The notes under the pieces were generated by a model. That model was not told the DNA's origin. It ran no database searches and was given only the letters and a program-made list of their open reading frames with translations. Of a stretch of 5,854 nt of DNA, positions 1 through 5,854 are shown in pieces. The stretch covers positions 1-5,854 of the forward strand of contig JASKZX010000100.1 in the NCBI GenBank assembly GCA_030147435.1, read 5' to 3'. Numbering within the stretch: the stretch's first letter is position 1; each line of letters begins with the position of its first letter. A program made the translations under genes and the position numbers. This stretch comes from Savagea sp. (GTDB lineage Bacteria > Bacillota > Bacilli > Bacillales_A > Planococcaceae).

Positions 1-86
1 ATTTTACCCAGCAGGTGTAAAATACGCATAAATCGAACGTTGAACATTTGAAGTTTGAGTCATTTATTTGTACGATAGTAAGAAGG
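1..86. other. Unassigned left edge, possible tail of an upstream gene
   Basis: No gene can be named here. All three forward frames close early, with stops at 18-20, 29-31 and 49-51, so any rightward gene entering from the left ends by base 51. The possible C-terminal tails are FTQQV, FYPAGVKYA and ILPSRCKIRINRTLNI; I recognise none of them. In Bacillales the gene before hemW is usually lepA, but none of these tails resembles a LepA C-terminus, so lepA may end further left or another gene may intervene. The terminator immediately downstream suggests a transcript does finish here. Confidence 0.4.
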
Positions 87-111
87 AAAAGAGGGCCTTG
101 GCCCTCTTTTT
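87..111 (+). terminator. Intrinsic terminator upstream of hemW
   Basis: The arms AAAAGAGGGCC (87-97) and GGCCCTCTTTT (100-110) are perfect complements around two bases; in practice the innermost C-G opens to give a CTTG tetraloop. The GC-rich core is followed by a run of T (107-111). This is a textbook rho-independent terminator for the gene to the left. It is nearly symmetric and could also act weakly on the opposite strand. It ends only nine bases before the hemW Shine-Dalgarno, leaving no room for a separate hemW promoter after it. Confidence 0.9.
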
Positions 112-120
112 GTTATGAGA

Positions 121-126
121 GGGAGG
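121..126 (+). promoter_or_regulatory. hemW ribosome binding site
   Basis: GGGAGG lies 8 bases before the ATG at 135, which is the ideal spacing. It lies only 4 bases before an out-of-frame ATG at 131 and 17 before the in-frame ATG at 144. This spacing decides the start at 135. Confidence 0.8.
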
Positions 127-134
127 CGGCATGA

Positions 135-1265
135 ATGCGCGCAATGTATATCCATATACCATTTTGTCATCAAATTTGTAATTATTGTGATTTCAATAAA
201 GTTTATTTTAAAAATCAACCTGTAGATGAATATTTAATTGCATTACAAAAAGAGCTTCAAATGTATGCTGAACGTTTTTCATTGAATTCGTTAGAAACGG
301 TCTTTATCGGAGGGGGAACACCGACATCTTTAAGTCCCCAGCAATTAGAAGTATTGTTAACTGCAATCCAAAAAGTTGTAGATGTAGAAAGTTTACGAGA
401 GTATACGATTGAAGCAAACCCTGACGAATTGACGAGGGAGAAATTAGAAGTTTTATATCGCGGCGGTGTTCGCCGTTTAAGTATCGGCGTCCAGTCATTT
501 AATGATGATCATTTACGTACATTAGGAAGAACGCATAGCGCAAGTGATGTAAAACAAGTAATTGCTGAAGCAAAAACGGTAGGATTTAAAAATATAAGTA
601 TCGATTTAATTTACGGGTTGCCAGAGCAAACGATAGAAGACTGGCAAGATACGCTGCAACAAGCATTTGACTTACACCTTCCACACTATTCGACATATTC
701 ATTAATTATAGAACCAAAAACAGTGTTTTATAATTTAAGAAACAACGATCAGTTAAAGTTACCAGATGCATCAATCGAAGGTGAAATGTTTACTTATGTA
801 ATTGAAGAGATGAAACGTAGAGGGTATACCCAATATGAAGTAAGTAACTTTGCACTTCCGCACTATGAATCGGTTCATAATTGTGTTTATTGGGAAAATG
901 ATGAGTATGTTGGAATCGGTGCCGGCGCGCACGGATATGTAGATGGCATTCGATATTCAAATATCGGACCGGTTCAACATTATATCGATGGAGTGACCGA
1001 TACATTCCCTCGTCGTGATGAGCACCGTGTAACGAAAAAAGAAGCGATGGAAGAAGAGATGTTTTTAGGGCTACGTATGACAAAAGGTGTTAGCCGACAA
1101 GCTTTTTTAGAAAAGTTTCAACTGCCAATCGAAGAAGTATATGGTCTTCAGTTAGAACAATTAAAAGCTCGCGGATTAATGGAGGAAATAAATGGCCATT
1201 GGACCTTGACAAAAGAAGGGTTATATAGAGGAAATGATGTTTTTGAGCAGTTTCTTTTATCGTGA
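135..1265 (+). CDS. hemW: HemW, radical SAM family heme chaperone
   Basis: The 376-residue protein has the length and architecture of HemW (formerly HemN-like, YqeR-type). The iron-sulfur cluster motif is C11-x3-C15-x2-C18 followed by D19-F20. True coproporphyrinogen dehydrogenase HemN has a fourth cysteine two residues after the third; here it is phenylalanine, which marks HemW. Other family motifs are the SAM-binding GGGTP (59-63), TIEANPD (91-97), SIGVQSF (116-122), HNCVYW (249-254), GIGAGAHGY (260-268) and the C-terminal FLGLRMTKGVS (310-320). By family knowledge HemW binds heme and delivers it to heme proteins, such as respiratory enzymes at the membrane, rather than making porphyrin. 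It should not be annotated as an oxygen-independent coproporphyrinogen III oxidase. It sits between a terminator and the heat-shock promoter, so it is probably expressed by read-through from the left. The start at 135 is set by the Shine-Dalgarno spacing. Confidence 0.93.
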   Translation: MRAMYIHIPFCHQICNYCDFNKVYFKNQPVDEYLIALQKELQMYAERFSLNSLETVFIGGGTPTSLSPQQLEVLLTAIQKVVDVESLREYTIEANPDELTREKLEVLYRGGVRRLSIGVQSFNDDHLRTLGRTHSASDVKQVIAEAKTVGFKNISIDLIYGLPEQTIEDWQDTLQQAFDLHLPHYSTYSLIIEPKTVFYNLRNNDQLKLPDASIEGEMFTYVIEEMKRRGYTQYEVSNFALPHYESVHNCVYWENDEYVGIGAGAHGYVDGIRYSNIGPVQHYIDGVTDTFPRRDEHRVTKKEAMEEEMFLGLRMTKGVSRQAFLEKFQLPIEEVYGLQLEQLKARGLMEEINGHWTLTKEGLYRGNDVFEQFLLS

Positions 1266-1274
1266 GCCAAACCG

Positions 1275-1303
1275 TTGACAACGTATAGAAGGTTTGATAA
1301 ATT
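1275..1303 (+). promoter_or_regulatory. Vegetative (SigA-type) promoter of the hrcA operon
   Basis: A perfect -35 element TTGACA (1275-1280) is followed by a 17-base spacer and a -10 element TAAATT (1298-1303, 4 of 6 consensus). The spacer carries a TG at 1295-1296, one base before the -10, giving an extended -10. The predicted transcription start is near 1310, so the CIRCE operator begins just inside the transcript. This is the usual geometry for HrcA-controlled class I heat-shock operons. An alternative hexamer TATAGT (1307-1312) matches better but has no -35 at a usable distance. Confidence 0.82.
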
Positions 1304-1313
1304 TAATATAGTA

Positions 1314-1340
1314 TTAGCACTCGAAGTTGTTGAGTGCTAA
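1314..1340 (+). promoter_or_regulatory. CIRCE operator (HrcA binding site)
   Basis: TTAGCACTC (1314-1322), a 9-base spacer and GAGTGCTAA (1332-1340) match the consensus CIRCE element perfectly in both arms and in spacer length. Dimeric HrcA binds it as DNA and blocks transcription of hrcA-grpE-dnaK-dnaJ. Since it lies downstream of the predicted start, it would also form a 9-base-pair hairpin at the 5' end of the mRNA. No second CIRCE is present in the window. Confidence 0.98.
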
Positions 1341-1341
1341 C

Positions 1342-1346
1342 AGGAG
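1342..1346 (+). promoter_or_regulatory. hrcA ribosome binding site
   Basis: AGGAG lies 8 bases before the third of three consecutive in-frame ATG codons (1349, 1352, 1355). The spacings to the first two are 2 and 5 bases, so 1355 is favoured; it also gives the family-typical N-terminus MLTSRQ. The site begins one base after the CIRCE right arm ends. Confidence 0.8.
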
Positions 1347-1354
1347 TGATGATG

Positions 1355-2404
1355 ATGTTGACAAGTAGACAGTTGCTAATTTTACAGCTAACCGTTAACG
1401 ATTTCATCGAGTCCGCACATCCTGTAGGTTCTAGACAGTTGTCGAAAAAGCCAGAAGCACCATTTAGCCCGGCAACGATTCGGAATGAAATGGCGGACTT
1501 AGAAGACATGGGTTTATTAGAGAAAACACATACGTCTTCAGGACGTATCCCGTCTGAGAAAGGGTATCGATTTTATGTCGATCATTTATTAAAACCTGAA
1601 CGACTCAATGATCGGGAGAAAGCTTTCGTTCGTTCATTGTTTGATGAGCATGTGATAGCGTCTGAATCAATTATTCAAAAAACGGCAGATGTATTATCAG
1701 AGTTGACGAATTATACATCGATTTTACTCGGTCCGAATACAGCGAAACATCGAGTGAAAAAATTTGAAATTGTGCCACTTAACGAACACGTTGCCGTAGC
1801 GATTGTTGTTACAGATACAGGGCGTGTGGAAAATCGAATGTTTCAAGTGCCTGAGCATTTACACATGTCTGATATTGAGAAGCTCGTCAATATTTTAAAT
1901 GAACAACTCGTCGGAACTCCATTGAATCAAGTACAAAAAAAACTCCGTACAGAAGTAGATGAGATTTTAAAGGTACATGTACATGAGGCTGAATTACTTC
2001 TTCAATCGTTGTATCGTGCAATGCATATCGAGGAAGAGCATCAATTGTTTTTCGGTGGAAAGTTTAATATGATGAAGCAGCCTGAGTTTCATGATGTCGA
2101 TCAAGTAGAATTGTTATTCGATGTAATTGATGATGCTTCAACATCTTTATTTTTCCGTGATGGAGAAGGTGTCAATGTTCGTATCGGCTCTGAAAATGAT
2201 CACGATGCGATGGAAAATTGTAGCATTATAACGGCGAATTATTCACTCGGCGGTGATTCTATCGGTTCGTTAGCAATTATCGGGCCGACGAGAATGGATT
2301 ATAGTCGAACAATTACTATTTTGGACGTAATGAGCAGACATTTATCAAAAGAACTTTCTCAGCTCATGTATGGTGAAGTTTTAACGAGGAGGAACGAATC
2401 GTGA
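1355..2404 (+). CDS. hrcA: Heat-inducible transcription repressor HrcA
   Basis: This is the CIRCE-binding repressor of class I heat-shock genes. The chosen start gives 349 residues, close to the 343 known for the Bacillus subtilis protein. An in-frame GTG at 1334 would add seven residues but lies inside the CIRCE right arm and has no ribosome binding site. Residues 1-80 form the winged-helix DNA-binding domain, with PVGSR (23-27), the recognition-helix segment ATIRNEMADLE (40-50) and the wing SSGRIPSEKGYRFYVD (61-76). The middle part, with LTNYTSILLGP (117-127) and SDIEKLVNILN (172-182), and the C-terminal ANYSLGG (294-300) and IGPTRMDYSR (309-318) match the GAF-like and dimerisation regions of the family. 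By family knowledge HrcA activity is maintained by GroEL, so misfolded protein load relieves repression. The gene is first in the operon, so it regulates itself. Its end overlaps the grpE start by four bases. Confidence 0.96.
   Translation: MLTSRQLLILQLTVNDFIESAHPVGSRQLSKKPEAPFSPATIRNEMADLEDMGLLEKTHTSSGRIPSEKGYRFYVDHLLKPERLNDREKAFVRSLFDEHVIASESIIQKTADVLSELTNYTSILLGPNTAKHRVKKFEIVPLNEHVAVAIVVTDTGRVENRMFQVPEHLHMSDIEKLVNILNEQLVGTPLNQVQKKLRTEVDEILKVHVHEAELLLQSLYRAMHIEEEHQLFFGGKFNMMKQPEFHDVDQVELLFDVIDDASTSLFFRDGEGVNVRIGSENDHDAMENCSIITANYSLGGDSIGSLAIIGPTRMDYSRTITILDVMSRHLSKELSQLMYGEVLTRRNES
2386..2392 (+). promoter_or_regulatory. grpE ribosome binding site inside hrcA
   Basis: GAGGAGG lies within the last codons of hrcA and 8 bases before a GTG at 2401. 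It supports the GTG start for grpE and suggests ribosomes finishing hrcA help initiate grpE. Confidence 0.85.
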
Positions 2405-3021
2405 CTGAAAATAAAAAAGATCAAAATGAAGAAGTAAAAGCATCAACTGAAACAGAAGAACAAAATGAGGAAGTAACAGAAGAACAAGTAAAGCAAGAAG
2501 AACAGATTGAAGCCGATGAAGAGAACGTAGAGGAAGAAATTGTAGAGGAAGAAAAAGACGAAGAAGAGACACCAGAAGAAATAATTGCTCGTTTAGAAAA
2601 TGAATTAAAAGAGCAAGAGAATGAGCGCCTCCGTCTTTTAGCAGACTTCGACAACTACAAGCGTCGTATGCGTGAACAAGCAGCACGTGAGAAAAAATAT
2701 CGTGCACAATCTCTCATTGAAGATTTGTTACCTGCTCTTGATAACTTTGAGCGTGCCTTACAAGTAGAAGTAACTTCCGAAGATGCTAAAGCTTTAAAAG
2801 AAGGCGTTGAAATGGTTCAACGTGATATTTTAAATGCTTTAGAAAAAGAAGGGTTAACACCGATTGCTGCAGAGGGAGAACCGTTTGATCCAAACTTCCA
2901 CCAAGCAGTAATGACTGCCCAAGAAGAAGGCGAGTCAGGAATTGTTTTAGAAGAATTCCAAAAAGGATATCAATTGCATGACCGTGTCGTACGTGCGAGC
3001 ATGGTTAAAGTAAATGACTAA
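2401..3021 (+). CDS. grpE: GrpE, nucleotide exchange factor of DnaK
   Basis: GrpE is a dimeric cytoplasmic co-chaperone that releases ADP from DnaK. The protein is 206 residues; the B. subtilis protein is shorter (187), the difference lying mainly in the N-terminus. Residues 1-60 are strongly acidic: I count 29 Asp/Glu against five Lys, probably a disordered tail. Residues about 58-105 have the long-helix coiled-coil character of the dimer stalk, including [12 protein letters not shown] (79-90). [12 protein letters not shown] (109-120) starts the four-helix bundle. The C-terminal beta domain that contacts DnaK carries FDPNFHQAV (162-170) and [16 protein letters not shown] (189-204). The start is GTG, chosen for its Shine-Dalgarno and the GTGA overlap with the hrcA stop. 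There is no cysteine. The stop TAA is followed directly by an in-frame TAG. The dnaK start follows after a 32-base gap. Confidence 0.97.
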   Translation: MTENKKDQNEEVKASTETEEQNEEVTEEQVKQEEQIEADEENVEEEIVEEEKDEEETPEEIIARLENELKEQENERLRLLADFDNYKRRMREQAAREKKYRAQSLIEDLLPALDNFERALQVEVTSEDAKALKEGVEMVQRDILNALEKEGLTPIAAEGEPFDPNFHQAVMTAQEEGESGIVLEEFQKGYQLHDRVVRASMVKVND

Positions 3022-3038
3022 TAGAAATCGAAATCATT

Positions 3039-3044
3039 AGGAGG
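3039..3044 (+). promoter_or_regulatory. dnaK ribosome binding site
   Basis: A perfect AGGAGG lies 9 bases before the dnaK ATG, the best match to the anti-Shine-Dalgarno in the window. This fits the need for high DnaK output. It is set in an AT-rich 32-base gap where I see no other signal. Confidence 0.9.
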
Positions 3045-3053
3045 AAATTATTT

Positions 3054-4907
3054 ATGTCTAAAATTATCGGAATTGACTTAGGAACAACAAACTCAGTAGT
3101 ATCAGTATTCGAAGGTGGGGAGCCAGTCGTTATCCCTAACCCAGAAGGGAACCGTACGTCACCATCTGTCGTAGCATTTAAAGATGGCGAAAAACAAGTA
3201 GGGGAAGTTGCAAAACGTCAATTAATTACAAACCCAAACACGATCAGCTCTGTAAAGCGTCATATGGGTTCAGACTATAAAGTAGAAGCAGAAGGTAAAG
3301 AGTATACGCCACAAGAAATTTCAGCGATGATTCTTCAGTATATGAAAGGTTATGCAGAAGAATACCTCGGTGAAGAAGTGACGAAAGCAGTTATTACAGT
3401 ACCTGCTTACTTCAACGACTCACAACGTCAAGCGACAAAAGATGCGGGTACAATTGCAGGTCTTGAAGTAGAACGTATTATTAACGAGCCAACTGCAGCG
3501 GCACTTGCATACGGTCTTGACAAAACAGATGAAGATCAAACAATTCTCGTATATGACTTAGGTGGAGGTACATTCGACGTATCAATCCTTGACCTTGGAG
3601 ACGGTGTTTTCCAAGTAGAAGCGACAGCGGGAGATAATGAGCTCGGTGGAGACGATTTCGACGATGCGATTATTGACTACCTCGTAGAAGAATTCAAAAA
3701 AGAACATACAATTGATTTATCACAAGATAAAATGGCGATGCAACGTTTAAAAGATGCAGCTGAAAAAGCGAAAAAAGAACTTTCAGGTGTAACGAGCACA
3801 CAAATCTCACTTCCATTCATTACAGCAGGTGAAGCAGGTCCAATTCACTTAGAAATGTCACTTACACGTGCAAAATTCGATGAGTTAACAGCAGATTTAG
3901 TAGAACGCTCAATGAAACCTGTTCGCCAAGCGTTAAAAGACGCAGATCTTTCAGCATCAGAAATTGACCGTGTCATTTTAGTTGGTGGTTCAACACGTAT
4001 CCCAGCGGTACAAGAAGCGATTAAAAAAGAAACAGGACAAGAACCATTCAAAGGTGTAAACCCTGACGAAGTTGTAGCGATGGGTGCGGCAGTTCAAGGG
4101 TCAATCCTTTCAGGTGAAACAGACGATGTTGTTTTACTTGACGTAACTCCACTTTCACTCGGTATCGAAACGATGGGTGGCGTATTCACGAAGTTAATTG
4201 AGCGTAATACGACAATTCCGACATCAAAATCTGAAGTATTCTCAACAGCAGCAGATAACCAGCCAGCAGTTGATATTCACGTCTTACAAGGTGAACGTCC
4301 AATGGCAGCAGATAACAAAACACTCGGTCGTTTCCAATTAACAGATATTCCACCAGCACCACGTGGTGTCCCACAAATTGAAGTAACATTCGATATCGAT
4401 AAAGACGGAATCGTTACAGTAAGTGCGAAAGACCTCGGAACAGGTAAAGAACAAGATATTACAATTGAGTCAAGCTCAGGACTTTCAGAAGAAGAAATCG
4501 AGCGTATGATGAAAGAAGCAGAAGAAAACGCAGAAGCGGACGCAAAACGTAAAGAAGAAGCAGACTTACGTAACGAAGCGGACCAACTCGTTTTCCAAGC
4601 AGACAAAATGATCGATGATGAAGAGATGAAAGATGTTTTAACTGAGGACGACAAAGAGAAGATTACAGAAGGTAAAGAAGCACTTCAAAAAGCAATCGAA
4701 GAAGGCGAAATCGATGCGATTAAAGAGAAAAAAGAAGCGCTTGAAAAAGTGATCCAAGAAATTTCAATGAAGATGTATGAACAAGCACAACAAGCGCAGC
4801 AAGCGGAAGGTGCAGAGTCAGCAGGATCAACAGGAGAAGCATCAAAAGAAGATGATGATATTATCGATGCGGACTTCACAGAAGTGAAAGACGATAAGAA
4901 AGAATAA
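3054..4907 (+). CDS. dnaK: DnaK, Hsp70 molecular chaperone
   Basis: This is the ATP-dependent cytosolic Hsp70 that binds exposed hydrophobic peptide segments. At 617 residues it is full length for a Gram-positive DnaK. The nucleotide-binding domain (1 to about 360) has the phosphate-1 loop [10 protein letters not shown] (5-14), VPAYFND (116-122), [11 protein letters not shown] (144-154), phosphate-2 loop [11 protein letters not shown] (168-178) and adenosine motif [13 protein letters not shown] (308-320). The interdomain linker is VVLLDVTP (359-366). The substrate-binding beta domain follows to about 505, and the helical lid (506 to about 580) ends in a Gln/Ala-rich then acidic tail, [13 protein letters not shown]. 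The Gram-negative-type insertion after about residue 75 is absent, as expected in Firmicutes. Residue 15, a cysteine in many bacterial DnaKs, is valine, and the protein has no cysteine at all. It is expressed from the HrcA-controlled promoter. A terminator directly follows, so it probably outnumbers DnaJ in the cell (inference). Confidence 0.99.
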   Translation: MSKIIGIDLGTTNSVVSVFEGGEPVVIPNPEGNRTSPSVVAFKDGEKQVGEVAKRQLITNPNTISSVKRHMGSDYKVEAEGKEYTPQEISAMILQYMKGYAEEYLGEEVTKAVITVPAYFNDSQRQATKDAGTIAGLEVERIINEPTAAALAYGLDKTDEDQTILVYDLGGGTFDVSILDLGDGVFQVEATAGDNELGGDDFDDAIIDYLVEEFKKEHTIDLSQDKMAMQRLKDAAEKAKKELSGVTSTQISLPFITAGEAGPIHLEMSLTRAKFDELTADLVERSMKPVRQALKDADLSASEIDRVILVGGSTRIPAVQEAIKKETGQEPFKGVNPDEVVAMGAAVQGSILSGETDDVVLLDVTPLSLGIETMGGVFTKLIERNTTIPTSKSEVFSTAADNQPAVDIHVLQGERPMAADNKTLGRFQLTDIPPAPRGVPQIEVTFDIDKDGIVTVSAKDLGTGKEQDITIESSSGLSEEEIERMMKEAEENAEADAKRKEEADLRNEADQLVFQADKMIDDEEMKDVLTEDDKEKITEGKEALQKAIEEGEIDAIKEKKEALEKVIQEISMKMYEQAQQAQQAEGAESAGSTGEASKEDDDIIDADFTEVKDDKKE

Positions 4908-4929
4908 TTCGTAAGAAAACGATCGACGG

Positions 4930-4970
4930 AAAAGTCAAAGTCCGAAATTCCGGCTTTGACTTTTTCTTTT
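4930..4970 (+). terminator. Intrinsic terminator between dnaK and dnaJ
   Basis: The arm AAAAGTCAAAG (4930-4940) pairs perfectly with CTTTGACTTTT (4954-4964). Above it, after a bulged T, CCG (4942-4944) pairs with CGG (4951-4953) around a loop AAATTC. The stem is followed by a T-rich tract TTTTTCTTTT (4961-4970). The long AU-containing stem with a U tract predicts rho-independent termination. Because dnaJ follows with no convincing promoter, it is probably a partial terminator that lowers dnaJ transcript relative to dnaK, or a 3'-end stabiliser of processed mRNA. Confidence 0.8.
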
Positions 4971-4978
4971 GACTATAA

Positions 4979-4984
4979 AAGGAG
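4979..4984 (+). promoter_or_regulatory. dnaJ ribosome binding site
   Basis: AAGGAG lies 8 bases before the ATG at 4993. It begins nine bases after the T tract of the preceding terminator. Confidence 0.85.
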
Positions 4985-4992
4985 TGTGACGA

Positions 4993-5854
4993 ATGGCTAA
5001 ACGAGACTATTATGACGTATTAGGAATTGATAAAAATGCGACGAAAAAAGAGATTCGTCGAGCATATCGTAAATTATCAAAGAAGTATCACCCAGACTTA
5101 AATAAAGAGACGGGTGCTGAAGAGAAGTTTAAAGAAATTACAGAAGCATATGAAGTATTATCAGATGAAGAACGACGCGCTCAATACGATCGATACGGCC
5201 ACGATGGTCCATCATTCGGTGGATTTGGTGGAGGTAGCGGCGGTTTTGGAGGTGGCGGCTTCGGCTTTGAAGATATTTTCGACACATTTTTCGGTGGTGG
5301 AGGAAGTAGTCGTCGAAGCAATCCGAATGCACCACGTCAAGGGGAATCTTTACAATATACAATGACGATCGATTTCTTGACAGCGGTATTCGGTGGTAAA
5401 GAAGAGCTGAATATTATGCGTGAGGAAGAGTGTGGCACATGTAACGGACAAGGTGCGAAACCGGGAACGTCAAAAGAAACGTGTTCGACATGTCAAGGTA
5501 CCGGTGAAATGACAGAGACCGTCAATACAGCATTCGGTCAAATGATGCAACGCCGGACATGTTCAACTTGTGGAGGAACAGGCGAAGTTATTCCTGAACC
5601 ATGTACAGAATGTCACGGTCAAGGTCGCGTGAAGAAGTCTCGAACAGTAGAGGTAACAATACCTGCAGGAATCGATGACGGACTCCGTTTACGCTTAGCA
5701 GGTCAAGGAGATGATGGAATTAACGGCGGTCCATCCGGTGACTTATATGTCCTCTTTAACGTGAAAGAACATGAATATTTCGTGCGTAGTGGAGATGATA
5801 TTCACTTAGAATTACCGATTTCATTCCCACAAGCAGCACTCGGCGCTGAAGTTG
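4993..5854 (+). CDS. dnaJ: DnaJ, Hsp40 co-chaperone of DnaK (cut by the right edge)
   Basis: The frame is open from the ATG to the window end, giving 287 codons plus one base. The B. subtilis protein has 375 residues, so roughly the last 90 are outside the window. DnaJ stimulates the DnaK ATPase and delivers substrates. The J domain (about 1-70) carries HPD at 33-35, the essential contact with DnaK. A Gly/Phe-rich linker runs from about 72 to 104. The zinc-binding domain has all four CxxCxGxG repeats: C147/C150, C164/C167, C190/C193 and C204/C207, which are the only cysteines seen. The substrate-binding beta domain begins around [11 protein letters not shown] (216-226), with [11 protein letters not shown] (243-253). 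This is a complete class A (type I) DnaJ so far as visible. It is presumably transcribed by read-through of the terminator just upstream. Confidence 0.98.
   Translation, partial: MAKRDYYDVLGIDKNATKKEIRRAYRKLSKKYHPDLNKETGAEEKFKEITEAYEVLSDEERRAQYDRYGHDGPSFGGFGGGSGGFGGGGFGFEDIFDTFFGGGGSSRRSNPNAPRQGESLQYTMTIDFLTAVFGGKEELNIMREEECGTCNGQGAKPGTSKETCSTCQGTGEMTETVNTAFGQMMQRRTCSTCGGTGEVIPEPCTECHGQGRVKKSRTVEVTIPAGIDDGLRLRLAGQGDDGINGGPSGDLYVLFNVKEHEYFVRSGDDIHLELPISFPQAALGAEV

Noticed and set aside
4..63. Small minus-strand open frame of 19 codons (MTQTSNVQRSIYAYFTPAG)
   Set aside because: It has no Shine-Dalgarno upstream of its ATG, no recognisable family, and is short enough to occur by chance.
1206..1226. 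TTGACA with TTATAT near the end of hemW as a second promoter
   Set aside because: The spacing is 9 bases, far too short, no -10 exists at 17 bases, and the sequence is explained by conserved-length HemW coding.
1334..1354. GTG start at 1334 giving an HrcA seven residues longer
   Set aside because: The GTG lies inside the CIRCE right arm and lacks a ribosome binding site; ATG 1355 has AGGAG at 8 bases and the family-typical N-terminus.
2381..2707. Minus-strand open frame of about 108 codons opposite grpE
   Set aside because: It is Leu-rich composition mirrored from the acidic grpE codons, with no ribosome binding site or recognisable domain; grpE on the plus strand is certain.
4277..4654. 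Minus-strand open frame of about 125 codons opposite dnaK
   Set aside because: It is a Ser-rich shadow of dnaK codon use with no initiation signals or family resemblance.
4956..4979. TTGACT and TATAAA as a dnaJ promoter
   Set aside because: The hexamers are only 12 bases apart, the -35 candidate is part of the terminator stem, and transcription would start at the Shine-Dalgarno.
5217..5300. GGT/GGA-rich repetitive DNA as a tandem repeat element
   Set aside because: It simply encodes the Gly/Phe-rich linker expected after every class A DnaJ J domain.
5114..5365. Plus-strand 83-codon frame within dnaJ
   Set aside because: It is an out-of-frame reading of the J domain and Gly/Phe region of dnaJ, with no ribosome binding site.
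5834..5841. CAGCACTC resembling the left arm of CIRCE
   Set aside because: It encodes conserved AALGAE residues of DnaJ, and the bases nine positions downstream do not form the right arm.

Overview
This window holds no exotic or mobile system that I can find. It is a conserved low-GC Gram-positive heat-shock locus, hemW-hrcA-grpE-dnaK-dnaJ, all on the + strand, with dnaJ cut by the right edge. The organism is most likely a member of Bacillales, probably Bacillaceae. The basis is the gene order (hemW directly before hrcA), the CIRCE operator controlling the operon, strong AGGAGG-type ribosome binding sites, AT-rich codon use, and a DnaK without the N-terminal-quadrant insertion of Gram-negative DnaK. 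Genus or species cannot be fixed from the sequence alone. The acidic GrpE and DnaK would fit a salt- or alkali-tolerant member, but that is only a guess.

Layout. Bases 1-86 hold at most the last codons of an unseen upstream gene; in related genomes this position is usually taken by lepA, but no LepA-like tail is recognisable. A strong intrinsic terminator (87-111) follows. It sits only ten bases before the Shine-Dalgarno of hemW (135-1265), so hemW appears to depend on read-through. An 89-base intergenic region carries the main promoter (TTGACA, 17-base spacer with a TG extension, TAAATT), then a perfect CIRCE inverted repeat (1314-1340), then the hrcA Shine-Dalgarno. hrcA (1355-2404) overlaps grpE (2401-3021) by four bases (GTGA). 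dnaK (3054-4907) follows after 32 bases. A second intrinsic terminator (4930-4970) lies between dnaK and dnaJ (4993 to beyond 5854), again just ahead of a Shine-Dalgarno.

How the genes work together. HrcA binds CIRCE and represses its own operon. DnaK, with the J-domain co-chaperone DnaJ and the nucleotide exchange factor GrpE, forms the Hsp70 folding cycle. Heat-driven loss of active HrcA relieves repression. HemW is a radical-SAM-family heme chaperone, a positional neighbour rather than a functional partner of the chaperones.

The points most worth a second look are regulatory: two terminators that abut the next gene's Shine-Dalgarno and are complementary to it, nested inverted repeats over the -35 element, a CIRCE hairpin one base from the hrcA Shine-Dalgarno, and a cysteine-free DnaK.
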